Positions 62,829 through 64,000 of a DNA stretch of 64,000 nt are shown piece after piece. A model generated the notes under the pieces. The model ran no database searches, was not told where the DNA came from, and worked only from the letters and a program-made list of their open reading frames with translations. The translations under genes were made by a program, and so were the position numbers. This DNA is from Mesorhizobium metallidurans STM 2683 (lineage in GTDB: Bacteria > Pseudomonadota > Alphaproteobacteria > Rhizobiales > Rhizobiaceae): positions 1 through 64,000 of the forward strand of contig NZ_CAUM01000170.1 of NCBI RefSeq assembly GCF_000350085.1, read 5' to 3'. Each line of letters begins with the position of its first letter. The first letter of the stretch is position 1.

Positions 62829-62843
62829 CTCTAGCGACTAGAG
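62829..62843. promoter_or_regulatory. MerR-type operator in a 19-bp-spaced promoter
   Basis: CTCTAG-CGA-CTAGAG is a perfect dyad. On the minus strand it fills the spacer between TTGCTC (62844-62849) and TAGCGT (62819-62824), 19 bp apart, the layout MerR regulators need to activate the ATPase gene. Confidence 0.8.
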
Positions 62844-62859
62844 GAGCAAGCGAAAAATC

Positions 62860-63282
62860 ATGCGCAGTGTCCCGATTGGCGAAGCGGCACGACAGAGCGG
62901 CGTGAAAGTGCCGACCATCCGCTACTATGAGCATATCGGCCTGCTGCCCGCGCCAAACCGCAGCAAGGGCAATCGACGGCACTATGAAACCAGCGATTTG
63001 CGCCGGCTGGCGTTTATTCGCCATTCACGCGAGTTGGGGTTCGACATCGAAGCCATCCGCACCCTGCTGACGTTGCAGGATAATCCCAGCCAGCCCTGCG
63101 CCACGGCCGACACCATAGCCCAAGCGCGGCTGGCCGACGTCGTTCAGCGGATACGCAGCCTCACGGCATTGAAGGCCGAACTGGAACTCATGGTCGAAGG
63201 CTGCCGGCACGGGAAGGTCGGCGAATGCCGGGTGATTGAGGTGCTGGCCGATCACAGCCAATGCGAACACGCCCGGCACTGA
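62860..63282 (+). CDS. MerR-family metal-responsive regulator (CadR/PbrR/ZntR-like)
   Basis: A 140-residue MerR protein with VPIGEAARQSGVKVPTIRYY and YEHIGLLPAPNRSKGNRRHY for the winged HTH, a long dimer helix, and cysteines in NPSQPCATADTIA and ELMVEGCRHGKVGECRVIEV for metal binding. Its arrangement and divergent orientation to the ATPase indicate control of that pump by Cd, Pb or Zn. Confidence 0.92.
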   Translation: MRSVPIGEAARQSGVKVPTIRYYEHIGLLPAPNRSKGNRRHYETSDLRRLAFIRHSRELGFDIEAIRTLLTLQDNPSQPCATADTIAQARLADVVQRIRSLTALKAELELMVEGCRHGKVGECRVIEVLADHSQCEHARH

Positions 63283-63745
63283 CTGGACCCGATCTCGAAC
63301 GATCTAATCATTCGTGAGCCGGCCTTTCCGCCACCATCCAGGTCATGAGGCGCGACTGCACGGCGAGGTGATGATTTTGACCACGGCTAAGCCACGAGCT
63401 GAAGTGCGGCTTGCACTCCGGCAATTGTCCGGAATCGGTAGCAGCGGCCCTCTATTCCTTTGCATCGACGCGTCACAAGTACGTGAGGCGGCACCGCCGA
63501 TGCGTTGGCCGTTATCGCTTCGGTCGCCCGAAGTGCCATGAATATTGCCGACACTTGAAGATAAAAACGCGCTGGGACCGCAACCGTTGCCCTGAAATTC
63601 TCAGCGAAATGCAGACGGGCCCGTTTAAGTCGGACTTGGTGCGCTCAGGCTTTGCCCGGCGCGATCCTGAATTCATAGACCTTTTTGCTCAAAACTTCGC
63701 ACGTGTTGCTGCGCGAGTAAGGTGGCAATAAATCTGTGCTGCGGT
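63283..63745. other. Intergenic region, no gene seen
   Basis: About 460 bp between the MerR gene and the Fic-family gene. Small plus-strand frames have no recognised motif. Confidence 0.4.
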
Positions 63746-64000
63746 TTACCTGCGGTCATCCAGAATGTTCAGGGAGTAACGCGTGTGTCGCCGTTCGCCA
63801 GTTCTTATCATCGCGCCCTTGGAAACGAGGTCTTGCAGATCTCTTGTCGCCGTCGCGCGCGATGCTTGAGTGATGGCGATATAATTCTCGGCGCTGAGCC
63901 CTCCTTTGAACCCGTCGATGCCTTCGCGGAACATTCGGGCGATGACCTTTTCCTGCCGCTCGTTGAACTGGTTTCGGTAGCGTTCGTAAAACTTGGCTTT
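63746..64000 (-). CDS. Fic-family protein, C-terminal part (runs off the window)
   Basis: The visible part is the C-terminal 80-plus residues: FYERYRNQFNERQEKVIARM, FREGIDGFKGGLSAENYIAI and TQASRATATRDLQDLVSKG then HTRYSLNI. This is the winged-helix region that ends many Fic (AMP-transferase) proteins; the catalytic HPFxxGN motif would lie beyond base 64000. Function from family only. Confidence 0.65.
   Translation of the reverse strand, partial: KAKFYERYRNQFNERQEKVIARMFREGIDGFKGGLSAENYIAITQASRATATRDLQDLVSKGAMIRTGERRHTRYSLNILDDRR

Noticed and set aside
1..64000. CRISPR arrays, rRNA or tRNA genes
   Set aside because: I saw no regularly spaced short repeats, no rRNA-like sequence and no convincing tRNA cloverleaf while reading the window, although a tRNA could be missed by eye.

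Overview
The window looks like part of a symbiosis island or plasmid of a Mesorhizobium-type alphaproteobacterial root-nodule bacterium. The evidence is an almost complete rhizobial nitrogen-fixation gene set (nifHDKENX, nifA, nifB, fdxN, nifZ, nifT, fixABCX, nifS, nifW, nifQ, rpoN2, fdxB), sigma-54/NifA promoter signatures before most of these operons, a TtsI-type 'tts box' before a long type-III-effector-like gene, and abundant insertion-sequence debris.

Layout. (1) 0.3-13.5 kb is an accessory stretch, mostly on the minus strand: two paralogous class-III (diaminobutyrate-type) aminotransferases, two non-heme iron oxygenases, a GMC oxidoreductase, a GNAT acetyltransferase and a truncated ACC deaminase. 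They are interleaved with one intact IS element and with relics of an IS3 transposase and a serine recombinase. (2) 13.8-16.4 kb is a NifA/sigma-54-type operon: thioredoxin-like protein, a decayed copy of the nifX-associated DUF269 gene, a DUF683 protein, fdxB and an ExoX-like protein. (3) 17.0-18.8 kb carries a SidA/IucD-family amine N-hydroxylase below a sigma-54-like site. (4) 19.1-29.2 kb is the structural nitrogenase run nifH-D-K-E-N-X-DUF269, followed on the same strand by a PhoB-like regulator and a universal stress protein. (5) 29.4-33.8 kb has an MFS exporter divergent from nifH and the putative effector. (6) 34.1-40.4 kb holds prxS-rpoN2, preceded by a sigma-54-like site and a 77-bp repeat that can fold into hairpins, and a convergent cytochrome P450 / ferredoxin-NTF2 / nifQ operon. 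(7) 40.5-42.7 kb has hmuS with a ruined hmuT next to an IS256-like relic. (8) 42.8-46.7 kb is iscA-like, nifS, a frameshifted nifV, a serine-acetyltransferase relic and nifW. (9) 46.7-56.1 kb is fixABCX, nifA, then nifB-fdxN-nifZ-nifT and a SIR2-like gene. (10) 56.2-60.0 kb encodes a heterodimeric ABC exporter. (11) 60.0-64.0 kb has IS110 and transporter relics, a Zn/Cd/Pb-type P-ATPase with its divergent MerR regulator, and the C-terminus of a Fic-family protein.

How the parts fit. NifA with RpoN2 would switch on nifHDKENX, the thioredoxin-fdxB operon, iscA-nifS-nifW, fixABCX-nifA, nifB-fdxN-nifZT and probably P450-nifQ. NifB, NifEN, NifX, NifS and NifQ build FeMo-co, FixABCX and FdxB/FdxN supply electrons, and homocitrate cannot come from the broken nifV. 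The most informative signals are the decaying nifV, the possible nif-linked secondary metabolism, the folded 77-bp repeats ahead of prxS-rpoN2, and several genes of unassigned function carrying nif-type promoters. All assignments come from reading the sequence; no database search was run.
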